From assembly GCA_005790545.1 (NCBI GenBank), contig SXUL01000077.1, positions 1-64,000 on the forward strand: a DNA stretch of 64,000 bases. The letters run 5' to 3'. The notes beneath the pieces were generated by a model, which was not told where the DNA came from, did no database searches, and saw only the letters and a program-made list of their open reading frames with translations. Origin of the DNA: Planctomycetia bacterium (GTDB lineage Bacteria; Planctomycetota; GCA-002687715). A program made the position numbers and the translations under genes. Each line of letters starts with the position of its first letter. Position 1 is the first letter of the stretch. Positions 8,656 to 17,965 of this stretch are shown piece after piece.

Positions 8656-9357
8656 ATGGGACAGAAGATCCACCCACTCGGTTTCCGCATCGGTCTGACG
8701 GAGCGCTGGCGTTCGCGCTGGATGTGCCCCAAGAAGGATCGTGCTCAGTTGATCCGTGAGGATCAGCTCATCCGGAAGCACTTGAAGAAGGCTTACTTCT
8801 CGGCGGGCATCACGCGGCTTGACATCGAGCGTTCGGGCGACAGCACCAAGGTGATCATGTTCACCGCCCGCCCGGGCATTCTGCTCGGACGGAAAGGCCA
8901 GAAGCTTGACGAGATCCGCGCCGAGCTGCAGCAGATCCTGAAGGACGTGAACAAGAAGCTGGACGTGGTGATCCAGGAAGTGCAGCGCCCGGAACTCGAT
9001 GGGCAGTTGCTTTCCGAGTCCGTGCGGGAACAGATCGAAAAGCGTCAGCCGTTCCGCCGTGTTCTGAAGAAGGCGGTCCAGACGGCCATCTCCGCGGGTG
9101 CCCGCGGCGTGCGCGTCCGGTTGTCCGGCCGCTTGGGTGGTGCGGAGATTGCGAAGACCGAGCACCTCTCGAAGGGCTCGATTCCACTCACCACCATCAG
9201 CGCGGACATCAACTACGGATTCACTGAAGCCGTCACGCCGATGGGGCACATCGGCATCAAGTGCTGGATCTACCGTGGCCGGTACGGTGAGAAGTTGAAG
9301 GAACGCGAGCCTGGCGATGATCGCCAGCGTCGCACTGGATTCCGCCCCACGCGCTGA
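8656..9357 (+). CDS. rpsC: 30S ribosomal protein S3
   Basis: S3 lines the mRNA entry pore. It begins MGQKIHPLGFRIGLTE, has the KH domain GXXG-type loop (RPGILLGRKGQKLDEI) and the C-terminal GARGVRVRLSGRLGGAEIA segment. At 233 residues it is full length. AAGGAG in the rplV end provides the ribosome binding site. Confidence 0.98.
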   Translation: MGQKIHPLGFRIGLTERWRSRWMCPKKDRAQLIREDQLIRKHLKKAYFSAGITRLDIERSGDSTKVIMFTARPGILLGRKGQKLDEIRAELQQILKDVNKKLDVVIQEVQRPELDGQLLSESVREQIEKRQPFRRVLKKAVQTAISAGARGVRVRLSGRLGGAEIAKTEHLSKGSIPLTTISADINYGFTEAVTPMGHIGIKCWIYRGRYGEKLKEREPGDDRQRRTGFRPTR

Positions 9358-9372
9358 GCGAGGACTACGACC

Positions 9373-9789
9373 ATGTTGATGCCGAAAAGGGTCAAGTACA
9401 GGAAGCAGCACCGCGGCCGCGTGAAGGGCGAAGCCCAGAAGGGCAATTTCGTTGCCTTCGGCGACTACGGTTTGCAGTCCCTCGAACGTGCGTGGATCGA
9501 CGCGCGCCAGATCGAGGCGGGCCGTATTGCCTCCAGCCATGCGCTCGGCGGCAGCGGACGTCTCTTCATCCGCATTTTCCCGCACAAGTCGGTCACGGCG
9601 AAGCCGGCCGAAGTGCGCATGGGAACGGGCAAGGGCGAAATCGAATACTGGTGCGCCACGGTGAAGCCCGGAACCATGCTCTACGAAATCAGCGGTGTTA
9701 CTGAGGATGTCGCGCGTCGCGCCCTTCTCCGCACTGCCCACAAGATGCCGGTGCGCTGCCGCTTTGTCGCGCGCCGTCACAAGATCTGA
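9373..9789 (+). CDS. rplP: 50S ribosomal protein L16
   Basis: L16 contacts A-site tRNA. Conserved MLMPKRVKYRKQHRGR, GRLFIRIFPHKSVTAKPAEVRMG and KGEIEYWCA are present in 138 residues, the normal length. GAGG lies about 8 nt before the ATG. Followed within 12 bp by rpmC. Confidence 0.98.
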   Translation: MLMPKRVKYRKQHRGRVKGEAQKGNFVAFGDYGLQSLERAWIDARQIEAGRIASSHALGGSGRLFIRIFPHKSVTAKPAEVRMGTGKGEIEYWCATVKPGTMLYEISGVTEDVARRALLRTAHKMPVRCRFVARRHKI

Positions 9790-9801
9790 GGAGGCGCGGA
9801 C

Positions 9802-9999
9802 ATGAAGAGCGCCGAATTGAAGACGATCGACAGCGCGGACCTCACGGTGCGCGTGGACAAGCTCAAGGGAGAGCTGTTCGGGTTGACGGTGAAGAGTGCC
9901 ACCGAGGCACTGCAAAACCCTGCCCGCATCGGCCAGATCCGCCGCGAAATCGCGCGCCTGCTCACCGAGCAGTCGCGTCGCCGGCAGGAGGCGAAGTGA
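9802..9999 (+). CDS. rpmC: 50S ribosomal protein L29
   Basis: L29 binds beside L23 at the tunnel exit. The 65-residue protein is two helices with the usual KLKGELFGLTVKSATEALQNP and IRREIARLLTEQ segments. A strong GAGGAGG precedes the ATG. It ends 1 bp before rpsQ. Confidence 0.95.
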   Translation: MKSAELKTIDSADLTVRVDKLKGELFGLTVKSATEALQNPARIGQIRREIARLLTEQSRRRQEAK

Positions 10000-10000
10000 C

Positions 10001-10318
10001 ATGAGTGCAGACAAGCAGGAACGCAATGCGCGTCGTGCGCTGGTCGGAACGGTGACCGGCACGAAGAATGCGAAGACCATCAGCGTGCGCGTCGAGCGCA
10101 TGGTGATGCATCCGCTCTACAAGAAGTACATGAAGCGCAGTTCCATCTACAAGGCCCACGACGAGAACTCCGAGGCCGGACTTGGTGATCGCGTGGAGAT
10201 CGCAGAGACGCGGCGTCTGTCGAAGACCAAGTGCTTCCGCTTGGTGCGCATCGTCGCCAAGGCCCGCATCCCGGCCTCCACGCCGAGTGTTGCCGTGTTG
10301 CCCGAGGCGGAGGGCTGA
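10001..10318 (+). CDS. rpsQ: 30S ribosomal protein S17
   Basis: S17 is a primary 16S rRNA binder. The start at 10001 (AGGAGG about 9 nt upstream) gives 105 residues with LVGTVTGTKNAKTISVRVER and HPLYKKYMKRSS then GDRVEIAETRRLSKTKCFRLV. The longer open frame from 9896 runs inside rpmC and is not used. It has a C-terminal extension of about 15 residues beyond the OB fold. Confidence 0.96.
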   Translation: MSADKQERNARRALVGTVTGTKNAKTISVRVERMVMHPLYKKYMKRSSIYKAHDENSEAGLGDRVEIAETRRLSKTKCFRLVRIVAKARIPASTPSVAVLPEAEG

Positions 10319-10321
10319 TTC

Positions 10322-10690
10322 ATGATCCAGGAACAATCCCACCTTGCGGTGGCTGACAACACCGGCGCGAAGGATGTCATGTGCATCCGCGTGCTCGGCG
10401 GTTCAAAGCGTCGCTACGCGACCATCGGCGACATCATCGTCTGCGCGGTGAAGAAAGCCATTCCCAATGGCAGCGTGAAGCAGGGCGAAGTCGTGAAGGG
10501 TGTGATCGTGCGCACGAAGCGCCCTGTGCGCCGTGAGGACGGCTCATACGTCCGCTTCGACCGCAATGCGATCGTGCTCATCGACGCCGCCAACGAGCCG
10601 CGTGGCACACGCATCTTCGGCGCGGTTGCGCGCGAACTGCGCCAGAAGAACTTCATGAAGATCGTGTCCCTCGCCGCGGAGGTGGTGTGA
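10322..10690 (+). CDS. rplN: 50S ribosomal protein L14
   Basis: L14 sits at the subunit interface and is the docking site of silencing factor RsfS. The 122-residue protein shows [40 protein letters not shown] and [15 protein letters not shown], all canonical. GGAGGG precedes the ATG. Confidence 0.98.
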   Translation: MIQEQSHLAVADNTGAKDVMCIRVLGGSKRRYATIGDIIVCAVKKAIPNGSVKQGEVVKGVIVRTKRPVRREDGSYVRFDRNAIVLIDAANEPRGTRIFGAVARELRQKNFMKIVSLAAEVV

Positions 10691-10691
10691 C

Positions 10692-11030
10692 ATGGCCAAA
10701 CGCATCTGCGTGAACGATGAAGTGGTGGTCATCTCCGGCAAGGACCGGGGCAAGCGCGGCCGCGTGCTGCGTGTACTGGCCGCCAAGGGCAAGGTGGTGG
10801 TGGAGGGCGTCAACGTCATCACCCGCCATCTCAAACGCAACCCGCGCAATCCCAACGAAGGTGGCCGCACCCAACGTCCCGCACCGTTCCCCGCATGCAA
10901 GGTCATGCCGTGGAGCGAGAAGGACGGCAAGGGTGTGCGCGTGAGCTTCAAGGGAGAGGGTCGCGAGAAGACCCGTGCGGCGCGGAAGAGCGGGCAGGTG
11001 CTCGCTCACACGCGTGGAGGCCGCCGCTGA
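10692..11030 (+). CDS. rplX: 50S ribosomal protein L24
   Basis: L24 is an assembly initiator with a KOW motif, here VVVISGKDRGKRGRVLRV at about residues 10-28, followed by VEGVNVITRHLK. 112 residues, near normal. The GGAGGTG site is at the rplN end; the genes are 1 bp apart. Confidence 0.97.
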   Translation: MAKRICVNDEVVVISGKDRGKRGRVLRVLAAKGKVVVEGVNVITRHLKRNPRNPNEGGRTQRPAPFPACKVMPWSEKDGKGVRVSFKGEGREKTRAARKSGQVLAHTRGGRR

Positions 11031-11049
11031 GCGGCCGGAGGACTGAACG

Positions 11050-11607
11050 ATGGTGACCACATCCGTCCAGCCGCGTTTGCGCCAGCGCTACGCGGAATCA
11101 CTGCGCCTGAAGTTGCGTGAGCACTTCAAGCTTCCGAACGTCCACCAGGTGCCGTGTCTGCGCAAGATCACGGTGAACATGGGCGTCGGCAAGGCGATCG
11201 AGAACAGAAAGCGTCTTGATCAGGCAATCGAGCACATCACCGCCATCACCGGCCAGAAGCCGAAGGTCACGGTGGCGCGTCGCTCGGAAGCGAATTTCAA
11301 GCTGCGCGAAGGCCAGGCCATCGGAGCCAAGGTCGATCTGCGCGGTGCGCGCATGTACGAATTCCTCGACCGTCTTGTTTCGGTGGTGATCCCTCGTATC
11401 CGCGACTTCCGCGGCATTCCGAGGAACTCCTTCGATGGACGGGGCAACTTCAGCATGGGGCTTGCGGAGCAGAGCCTCTTCCCGGAATTGCCGCTCGACA
11501 AAGTCGAGTTCACCCAGGGCATGGACATCACGATGGTGATTTCCGGTGGCAGCGACGAGATGTCTCTCGAGCTGCTGCAGGAACTCGGGATGCCCTTCAA
11601 ACGCTGA
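11050..11607 (+). CDS. rplE: 50S ribosomal protein L5
   Basis: L5 binds 5S rRNA in the central protuberance. The 185-residue protein shows [39 protein letters not shown] and [22 protein letters not shown], all family hallmarks. GGAGG lies 9 nt before the ATG. Confidence 0.98.
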   Translation: MVTTSVQPRLRQRYAESLRLKLREHFKLPNVHQVPCLRKITVNMGVGKAIENRKRLDQAIEHITAITGQKPKVTVARRSEANFKLREGQAIGAKVDLRGARMYEFLDRLVSVVIPRIRDFRGIPRNSFDGRGNFSMGLAEQSLFPELPLDKVEFTQGMDITMVISGGSDEMSLELLQELGMPFKR

Positions 11608-11617
11608 GAGACTGCAC

Positions 11618-11803
11618 ATGGCAACCAAGGCCCAGGTAGAAAAGTCGAATCGAAAGCCCAAGTTCGCAACACGGCTCCGCCGTCGTTGCAGCGTGTGCGG
11701 TCGTCCCCGCGCGGTTTACAGCAACTTCATGCTGTGCCGCATTTGTTTCCGCAATCTCGCGCACAAGGGGGAACTCCCCGGCGTGCGCAAGGCCAGTTGG
11801 TGA
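11618..11803 (+). CDS. rpsN: 30S ribosomal protein S14, zinc-binding type
   Basis: The start at 11618 gives 61 residues, the size of the short C+ S14. CSVCGRPR (residues 24-31) and LCRICFR (about 39-45) supply the four zinc cysteines; [12 protein letters not shown] is the canonical C terminus. The frame opens upstream at 11546 inside rplE, which is not used. No cysteine-free paralogue is seen in this window. Confidence 0.97.
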   Translation: MATKAQVEKSNRKPKFATRLRRRCSVCGRPRAVYSNFMLCRICFRNLAHKGELPGVRKASW

Positions 11804-11816
11804 GCGAGGCTGACCC

Positions 11817-12215
11817 ATGTCGATGAGCGATCCCATCGCGGACATGCTGACCCGCATCCGGAATGCCAACGCGATCCGGTTGGAGTCAGTGGATATTCCT
11901 GCGTCAAATCTGAAACGCGGCATTGCCGAGGTGCTGCACCGGAATGGTTACATCCGGGAGTGGCGCCTGCTCGAGGACGGCTGCAGGGGGACGCTCCGCG
12001 TCTTCTTGAAGTACGGCCCCGACGGTGAGCACGTCATTTCGCGCCTGCAGCGCGTTTCCCGTCCTGGACGCCGCGTCTATCGCGGTGTCGAGGACATGCC
12101 CAAGGTGCTGGACGGTCTCGGGACCGCCATTCTCAGCACCAGCCGCGGGATCCTCTCGGATCACGAGGCGCGCACACAGCGCGTGGGCGGTGAAGTCCTG
12201 GCCGAGGTCTGGTGA
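11817..12215 (+). CDS. rpsH: 30S ribosomal protein S8
   Basis: S8 binds the central domain of 16S rRNA and in E. coli also represses the spc operon. The 132-residue product has MSDPIADMLTRIRNANAI and the C-terminal LDGLGTAILSTSRGILSDHEAR signature. GAGG precedes the ATG by about 8 nt. Confidence 0.98.
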   Translation: MSMSDPIADMLTRIRNANAIRLESVDIPASNLKRGIAEVLHRNGYIREWRLLEDGCRGTLRVFLKYGPDGEHVISRLQRVSRPGRRVYRGVEDMPKVLDGLGTAILSTSRGILSDHEARTQRVGGEVLAEVW

Positions 12216-12230
12216 GGAGGAGACGCAGCC

Positions 12231-12779
12231 ATGTCACGACTCGGTAAAAAGAGCGTTGCGCTGCCAAAGGGCGTCACCGTCACGGTGACGGGCCGCAGCG
12301 TCAAGATCAAGGGCCCGAAGGGCGAGTGCGCGATGCCTCTCACTGATGGCATCGACGTGAGCGCAGCCGCTGACGCTGTCACGGTGTCGCGCGCCAGCGA
12401 AGCGCGCCCGGTGCGCGCCATGCACGGCACGACGCGGGCGAACATCGCTGCAGCGGTGGTTGGTGTGGCCGACGGCTACACCCGCACGCTGGAGATTGAA
12501 GGCGTGGGCTACAGCGCAGCGGCGCAAGGCCCGGGCAAGTTGGTGCTGAAGATCGGTTTCAACGCGGACCGCGTGATGCTTGCTCCGGCAGGCGTGACGG
12601 TGGCGACCCCCAAGAACACCATCATCAACATCCAGGGTGTGGACAAGCAGAAAGTGGGCCAGTTTGCCGCGGAAGTGCGGGCCGTGAGGCCGCCGGAGCC
12701 CTACCAGGGCAAGGGCATCCGCTACGCCGGCGAACGCATCATCCGCAAGGTCGGCAAGGCCGTCGGCGGCAAGGCCTGA
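12231..12779 (+). CDS. rplF: 50S ribosomal protein L6
   Basis: L6 lies near the sarcin-ricin loop. [17 protein letters not shown], the duplicated alpha-beta domains and the C-terminal IRPPEPYKGKGIRY-type motif (here [16 protein letters not shown]) are intact in 182 residues. GAGGAGGAG precedes the ATG. Confidence 0.98.
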   Translation: MSRLGKKSVALPKGVTVTVTGRSVKIKGPKGECAMPLTDGIDVSAAADAVTVSRASEARPVRAMHGTTRANIAAAVVGVADGYTRTLEIEGVGYSAAAQGPGKLVLKIGFNADRVMLAPAGVTVATPKNTIINIQGVDKQKVGQFAAEVRAVRPPEPYQGKGIRYAGERIIRKVGKAVGGKA

Positions 12780-12789
12780 GGAGAACGCC

Positions 12790-13161
12790 ATGGCTAAGAA
12801 CATGCAGAAGCTCAAGGCTGTGCGGCGTCTTCGCAGGAAGCGCCACATCCGCCACAGCGTTGCGGGTTCCGCGGAACGTCCGCGGCTCTCCGTCTACCGC
12901 AGTCTCGCGCAGATCTACGCGCAGCTCATCAATGACGACACGGGCCGGACGCTCGCTGCCGCGGGATCGCTCGATCGCGATCTGCGCACGCAGGAAGAGG
13001 GCGGCAAGTGTGGCGATGCCGAGCGCGTTGGGCGCATGCTCGCTGAGCGCGCGAAGGCCGCCGGCATCACCAAGGCTGTCTTTGATCGCAACGGATTCCG
13101 TTTCCATGGCCGCGTGAAGGCGCTGGCCGAGGCCGCCCGCAAGGCCGGGCTGGAGTGCTGA
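12790..13161 (+). CDS. rplR: 50S ribosomal protein L18
   Basis: L18 brings 5S rRNA to the 50S. The 123-residue protein has the basic N terminus, [20 protein letters not shown] core and the C-terminal [24 protein letters not shown] motif. GAGGAG lies 5 nt upstream. rpsE starts 1 bp after its stop. Confidence 0.97.
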   Translation: MAKNMQKLKAVRRLRRKRHIRHSVAGSAERPRLSVYRSLAQIYAQLINDDTGRTLAAAGSLDRDLRTQEEGGKCGDAERVGRMLAERAKAAGITKAVFDRNGFRFHGRVKALAEAARKAGLEC

Positions 13162-13162
13162 A

Positions 13163-13684
13163 ATGCAGCAAAGACCCACGAGGAACACACAGGGTGGCGG
13201 AGGCTTCGGCGGCCGTGATGACGGACTTGCCGAGGTCACCGTGCACATCAACCGCAATTGCAAGGTGGTGAAGGGCGGCAAGCGCTTCTCCTTCTCCGCC
13301 TTGGTGGTGGTGGGAGATCGTGCCGGCCGCGCCGGTGTCGGCTTCGCCAAAGCGAACGACGTCCCGTCGGCCGTGGACAAGGCCAACAAGGAAGCGCGCA
13401 AGAACATGTTCACCATTCCCATGGTGGGCGCGACCATCCCGCACAAGGTGCGCGGTCGCTTCGGTGCAGGTCACATCGTGATCCTGCCCGCGCCTCCCGG
13501 AACCGGCGTCATCGCTGGCGCCGTTGCGCGCGCTGTGTTGACCTGCGCTGGTGTGGGTGACGTGCTGACGAAGAGCTTCGGCAGCGGCAATCCCGTCAAC
13601 CTGATCAAGGCCACTCTCGATGCGCTTCATCAGTTGCGCACGCGCGAGCAGGTCGAGGCCCTGCGCGGAGTGACGCTGCCCTGA
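13163..13684 (+). CDS. rpsE: 30S ribosomal protein S5
   Basis: S5 controls fidelity and mRNA unwinding. The double-stranded-RNA-like N domain (KGGKRFSFSALVVVGDRAGRAGVGFAKAND) and C domain (PGTGVIAGAVARAVLTCAGVGDVLTKSFGSGNPVN) are complete in 173 residues. In most bacteria rpmD (L30) follows; here rplO starts 22 bp downstream. Confidence 0.98.
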   Translation: MQQRPTRNTQGGGGFGGRDDGLAEVTVHINRNCKVVKGGKRFSFSALVVVGDRAGRAGVGFAKANDVPSAVDKANKEARKNMFTIPMVGATIPHKVRGRFGAGHIVILPAPPGTGVIAGAVARAVLTCAGVGDVLTKSFGSGNPVNLIKATLDALHQLRTREQVEALRGVTLP

Positions 13685-13706
13685 GGGCATGCGGCAAGGA
13701 ACCAAC

Positions 13707-14162
13707 ATGAACCTGCACGACGTGAGAAAGGCCGCGATCCCGAGGAAGCACCGCCTGCGCAGCGGGGGCGGCATCGGCTCCTGCAAGGGCAAGACCGCGG
13801 GCAAGGGCACCAAGGGCCAGCAGTCACGCTCCGGCTACAGCGCCAAGCGCGGCCATGAAGGCGGCCAGACTCCGCTCTATCGCCGCCTTCCGAAGCGTGG
13901 ATTCTCCAACGCCAAATTCAGGACCGACTACGACGTCATCAACCTCTCGGTGCTCGCAAACTTCGACGCCGGAAGCACGGTTGATCTCGCGGCCCTGAAG
14001 GAGCGGGGACTCATCACCAAGGGCGCGAAGCTCCTGAAGGTCCTCGCCAATGGTTCCGTGGATCGGGCCGTCACGGTCAAGGCGCACGCGTTCTCGGCGA
14101 AGGCCATGGAAGCCATCACGGCTGCCGGCGGCTCGGCCGAGAAGCTCGGGAGCAAGGTCTGA
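13707..14162 (+). CDS. rplO: 50S ribosomal protein L15
   Basis: Late-assembly 50S protein. The start at 13707, with AAGGAA 6 nt upstream, gives 151 residues with MNLHDVRKA, the Gly-rich GKTAGKGTKGQQSRSGYSAK tail region and GGQTPLYRRLPKRGF. An ATG at 13689 would add six residues without support. Its stop overlaps the secY start by one base. Confidence 0.97.
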   Translation: MNLHDVRKAAIPRKHRLRSGGGIGSCKGKTAGKGTKGQQSRSGYSAKRGHEGGQTPLYRRLPKRGFSNAKFRTDYDVINLSVLANFDAGSTVDLAALKERGLITKGAKLLKVLANGSVDRAVTVKAHAFSAKAMEAITAAGGSAEKLGSKV

Positions 14163-15487
14163 TGCTGCGCCAGCTCAGCAACCTGTTCCGGGTCGAGTCA
14201 CTGAGGTCGCGGATCCTGGTCACCCTGGGTCTGCTCTTCGTGTACCGCTTCGGCAATCAGCTCCTGCTGCCAGGTGTGAATCACGCCGCGCTGCAGGGTT
14301 GGTTGGAGAAGCAGACCGACAGCGGCGTGACGCCGTTCGTCGGTCTCATGAACGCGTTGGCGGGAGCCAACGTGAACATGCCCGTGTTCATGTCGCTGGG
14401 CATCCTGCCCTACATCACGTCCTCAATCATCTTCTCGTTGCTCGTGAAGGTGTTGCCGAGTCTGGAAGCGCTCTCGAAGGAGGGCGCGGCAGGACAGAGA
14501 AAGATCAACCAGTACTCACGCCTCTTCACGGTGCCGATCTGCGTGGCCCAGGCACTCGCGATCACCTTCAGCTTCTTCCGCGGCATCGCAAATGAAGCCG
14601 ATGGTGTGATTCCGGAGTGGGGCTTCGGGTTCATCTTCACCACGGTCGTCGGCATCACTGCCGGGACCATCTTCCTGATGTGGATCGGTGAGCAGATTAC
14701 TGCTCACGGTATCGGCAACGGCGTTTCGCTCATCATCACGGCGAACATTGTCTCCGACATCCCGACCGCCTTCTTCCGCATCCTCGATCAGGCCGGCAAG
14801 GACCGCACCTACATTCTCACGGCCTCTGTCCTCGCTGTGGTCTACTTCGCCGTTGTCATCGGCGTGATCTACATGACCAAGGCGCAGCGGCGCGTGCCGA
14901 TCCAACAGGCCAAGCAGATGCGTGGCAATCGCATGGTGGGTGGCGGCAAGCAGTTCCTGCCGATCAAACTCAACCAGGCCAATGTGATGCCCGTGATCTT
15001 CGCCTCGGCGGTGCTCACGTTGCCCACGACCATCTCCACCGCAGTCAGCGGCGGCAGCTTCGACTTCATTGCGTACGGCGGTTGGTGGTGGATCACGATC
15101 GAGCTCCTGCTCATCGTGTTCTTCGCCTACTTCTGGACATCGTTGATGTTCCAACCGGCCGAGATGGCGAAGAATCTCCAGGAGTACGGGGTGTTCGTCC
15201 CGGGGCAGCGCCCGGGCAAGCAGACCGCGGACTTCCTGAATCGCATCATGATTCACGTGACGCTCGTCGGTGCCGCATTCCTCGCGGCTCTCGCGGTCAT
15301 TCCGACCGTCGCGAGTCAGGGTATGGGCGTCGATCGCTTCGTCGCGCAGTTCCTCGGTGGCACGGGCATCCTCATTGTCGTGGGCGTGACTCTCGACCTT
15401 GTGGATCAGCTCAACGCGGGGCTGCTCTCGCGTCAGTATGAGGGCTTCATGTCCGCGGCGAGTTCGCGGAGAGGGGCGAGGGGTTGA
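14162..15487 (+). CDS. secY: Protein translocase subunit SecY
   Basis: Channel subunit of the Sec translocon in the inner membrane. The 441-residue protein predicts about ten transmembrane helices; it contains the NIMPYI-type segment (SLGILPYITSSIIFSLLV), the QYSRLFTV loop, ITAHGIGNGVSLIITANI, the cytoplasmic RRVPIQQAKQM loop and PAEMAKNLQEYGVFVPGQRPG. Start overlaps rplO (TGATG); stop overlaps adk (TTGA), so the three are probably translationally coupled. Confidence 0.98.
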   Translation: MLRQLSNLFRVESLRSRILVTLGLLFVYRFGNQLLLPGVNHAALQGWLEKQTDSGVTPFVGLMNALAGANVNMPVFMSLGILPYITSSIIFSLLVKVLPSLEALSKEGAAGQRKINQYSRLFTVPICVAQALAITFSFFRGIANEADGVIPEWGFGFIFTTVVGITAGTIFLMWIGEQITAHGIGNGVSLIITANIVSDIPTAFFRILDQAGKDRTYILTASVLAVVYFAVVIGVIYMTKAQRRVPIQQAKQMRGNRMVGGGKQFLPIKLNQANVMPVIFASAVLTLPTTISTAVSGGSFDFIAYGGWWWITIELLLIVFFAYFWTSLMFQPAEMAKNLQEYGVFVPGQRPGKQTADFLNRIMIHVTLVGAAFLAALAVIPTVASQGMGVDRFVAQFLGGTGILIVVGVTLDLVDQLNAGLLSRQYEGFMSAASSRRGARG

Positions 15488-16155
15488 GCCGAACGCTCGA
15501 CATCCTTCTCTTCGGACCCCCGGGTGCCGGCAAGGGCACGCAGGCGGCCGCACTGGCGGCGCGTCACGGGATTCCGCACGTCAGCACAGGCGATCTGTTC
15601 CGCAAGAACCTGAAGGAGCAGACGCCAGTGGGGCTCGTGGCCCGAGGCTTCATGGATCGCGGGCTGCTGGTGCCCGATGAAATCGTTTGCGACATGGTCC
15701 GGCTTCGCCTCGAAGAGGATGAGGCTGCGGCTGGCTCGCTGCTCGATGGTTTCCCGCGCACTCTTCCCCAGGCGGATGCTCTCGAAGGCATGCTGCGCCG
15801 TCTCGGACGCCGCATCGATCACGTGCTTTTCTTCGACGCCGAGGACGAAGTGCTCGTCGAGCGCATCGCCGGCAGGCTCAGTTGCTCGGGATGTGGCGCT
15901 GCGTTCCACAGGACCTTCGCTCCACCGCGTACCCAGGGTGTTTGCGATCACTGCGGCCGCAACGGACTCAGTGTGCGCAGCGACGACAACGCGGAGACGG
16001 TGGGTGCGCGCCTTCTCGAGTATCGCGCCAAGACCACACCGTTGCTCGCACGTTGGCAGGGCTCTGACACGTTGCATGTCATCAATGCGGGGCGTCCCAT
16101 CGCCGAGGTCGAGCGCGCGCTGGCGCTCGCGGTCCCTGCAAGGGCGGAGGCCTGA
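15484..16155 (+). CDS. adk: Adenylate kinase, zinc-binding LID form
   Basis: Converts ATP + AMP to 2 ADP. P-loop GPPGAGKGTQ (residues 10-19), AMP-binding STGDLFR and DGFPRTLPQA are intact. The LID holds two CxxC pairs (CSGC and CDHC), the zinc-stabilised form. The start is TTG at 15484, overlapping the secY TGA; it gives 223 residues and places the P-loop at the expected distance from the N terminus. Confidence 0.97.
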   Translation: MSRTLDILLFGPPGAGKGTQAAALAARHGIPHVSTGDLFRKNLKEQTPVGLVARGFMDRGLLVPDEIVCDMVRLRLEEDEAAAGSLLDGFPRTLPQADALEGMLRRLGRRIDHVLFFDAEDEVLVERIAGRLSCSGCGAAFHRTFAPPRTQGVCDHCGRNGLSVRSDDNAETVGARLLEYRAKTTPLLARWQGSDTLHVINAGRPIAEVERALALAVPARAEA

Positions 16156-16158
16156 GCG

Positions 16159-16959
16159 ATGGTGACCTTCAAGTCTAAGGGTGAAATCGCCAAGATGCGC
16201 GCCGCGGGCGACGTCATCGTGCGCATTTTCGAACTCTGCGAGCGCATCGTGAAGCCCGGTGTGTCCACGGGCGAAGTGGATGCGCAGGTGGACACCCTCA
16301 TCCGCGACAGCGGCAATCGCGCGAGCTTCAAGGGTTACATGGGCTATCCCGCGAGCATCTGCGCCTCGGTCAACGAGGAAGTGGTGCACGGCATCCCGAG
16401 CGAGCGCGTGCTGCGCGATGGTGATCTGCTCACGGTGGACGTCGGGGTCATCCATCAGGGCTGGCACGCGGATGCTGCGCGCAGCTACGCCGTTGGAGCA
16501 CTCAACACCGAGCGCACGGAACTGGCGCAGGCCACCGCGGACGGCCTCGATGCGGGCATCAATGCCTGCCAGGTCGGTCACCGGCTCTCGCATATCGCGC
16601 GCGCCGTCGAAGCCGAGGGTCGCCGCCGTCAATACGGCGTCGTCGAACAATATGTCGGACACGGCATCGGCACGGCATTGCACGAGGAACCTCAGGTTCC
16701 GAATCTCGTGACGCCAGCGCTGTTGCGGAACGACATGGTCCTGCGTCCAGGACTCGTGATCGCCATTGAACCCATGTTCAATCTGGGCACGGCGGAAACG
16801 CGCACGAAGTCCGATGGCTGGACCGTGGTGACAAAGGATGGTCGCTGCAGCGCGCATTTCGAGGACACCGTCGCCATCACGGATGACGGCCCCGAAGTGC
16901 TCACGCGCCGCAACGCCAAAGACCGCATCTGGAACGTGACTCCGAGGAGCACATCATGA
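16159..16959 (+). CDS. map: Methionine aminopeptidase type I
   Basis: Removes N-terminal Met from nascent proteins. The 266-residue protein follows the type I pattern: [13 protein letters not shown] near the N terminus, then [11 protein letters not shown], the metal ligands in [35 protein letters not shown] and IEPMF. 3 bp after adk; its stop overlaps rpmJ (ATGA). The usual infA between map and rpmJ is absent. Confidence 0.97.
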   Translation: MVTFKSKGEIAKMRAAGDVIVRIFELCERIVKPGVSTGEVDAQVDTLIRDSGNRASFKGYMGYPASICASVNEEVVHGIPSERVLRDGDLLTVDVGVIHQGWHADAARSYAVGALNTERTELAQATADGLDAGINACQVGHRLSHIARAVEAEGRRRQYGVVEQYVGHGIGTALHEEPQVPNLVTPALLRNDMVLRPGLVIAIEPMFNLGTAETRTKSDGWTVVTKDGRCSAHFEDTVAITDDGPEVLTRRNAKDRIWNVTPRSTS

Positions 16960-17072
16960 AAGTCCGGGCTTCCGTCAAGAAGATCTGCGCGGAGTGCAAG
17001 TTGATCCGTCGCAGTGGTGTTTTGCGGGTGATCTGCAAAGCCGATCCCCGTCACAAGCAGCGTCAGGGCTGA
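16956..17072 (+). CDS. rpmJ: 50S ribosomal protein L36
   Basis: A 38-codon gene, [20 protein letters not shown]..., ending DPRHKQRQG. The zinc ligands C11, C14, C27 and H33 are present. The family usually has 37 residues; one extra residue lies between the last Cys and His (CKADPRH against CxNPRH). GGAG lies upstream and the ATG overlaps the map stop as ATGA. C+ form. Confidence 0.96.
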   Translation: MKVRASVKKICAECKLIRRSGVLRVICKADPRHKQRQG

Positions 17073-17084
17073 AAGGGCACGCGC

Positions 17085-17468
17085 ATGGCACGCATTTCCG
17101 GTGTGGACCTTCCACAGAACAAGATGGCGAAGATCTCGCTGCGCTACCTCTTCGGCATCGGCCCGAAGCTGGCGCTCGACATCCTGGCCGAGGCCGGCAT
17201 CTCGCCTGAAAAGAAGATGAAGGAATTTACGGAAGAAGAAGTGGCGCGCATCAACGCCCTCATCGACCGCAAATACGTCGTCGAAGGTGGTCTGCGTCGG
17301 CAGATCATGCAGAACATTCAGCGGCTGAAGAACACGCGCTCGTACAGAGGCATCCGCCACATCAAGGGGCTGCCGGTGCGTGGTCAGCAGACGCAGAGCA
17401 ACGCGCGCACGCGCAAGGGCAAGAAGAAAACCGTCGCCGGCAAGAAGTCGGTGAAGGCGATGCGCTGA
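17085..17468 (+). CDS. rpsM: 30S ribosomal protein S13
   Basis: S13 forms intersubunit bridges in the 30S head. 127 residues with MARISGVDLPQNK, LRYLFGIGPKLALDIL and the C-terminal RGIRHIKGLPVRGQQTQSNART motif that enters the P site. First of rpsM-rpsK-rpsD-rpoA-rplQ. Confidence 0.98.
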   Translation: MARISGVDLPQNKMAKISLRYLFGIGPKLALDILAEAGISPEKKMKEFTEEEVARINALIDRKYVVEGGLRRQIMQNIQRLKNTRSYRGIRHIKGLPVRGQQTQSNARTRKGKKKTVAGKKSVKAMR

Positions 17469-17477
17469 GGTGAACCC

Positions 17478-17909
<432 letters not shown>

Positions 17910-17935
17910 GGTTGGATCGAGGAACAGGAAATCCG

Positions 17936-17952
17936 GGCGGATGCAATCCGCC
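17936..17952 (+). promoter_or_regulatory. Hairpin in the rpsK-rpsD gap, possible r-protein feedback site
   Basis: GGCGGAT (17936-17942) and ATCCGCC (17946-17952) form a perfect 7-bp stem with a 3-nt loop, just before the rpsD ribosome binding site GAGGAGTGAGG. S4 represses its own operon in several bacteria; a role for this stem is inference from position. Confidence 0.3.
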
Positions 17953-17965
17953 AGAGGAGTGAGGA

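Noticed and set aside
15433-16857. 474-codon minus-strand frame opposite adk and map
   Set aside because: Lies wholly antisense to two conserved genes and has no recognisable domains.
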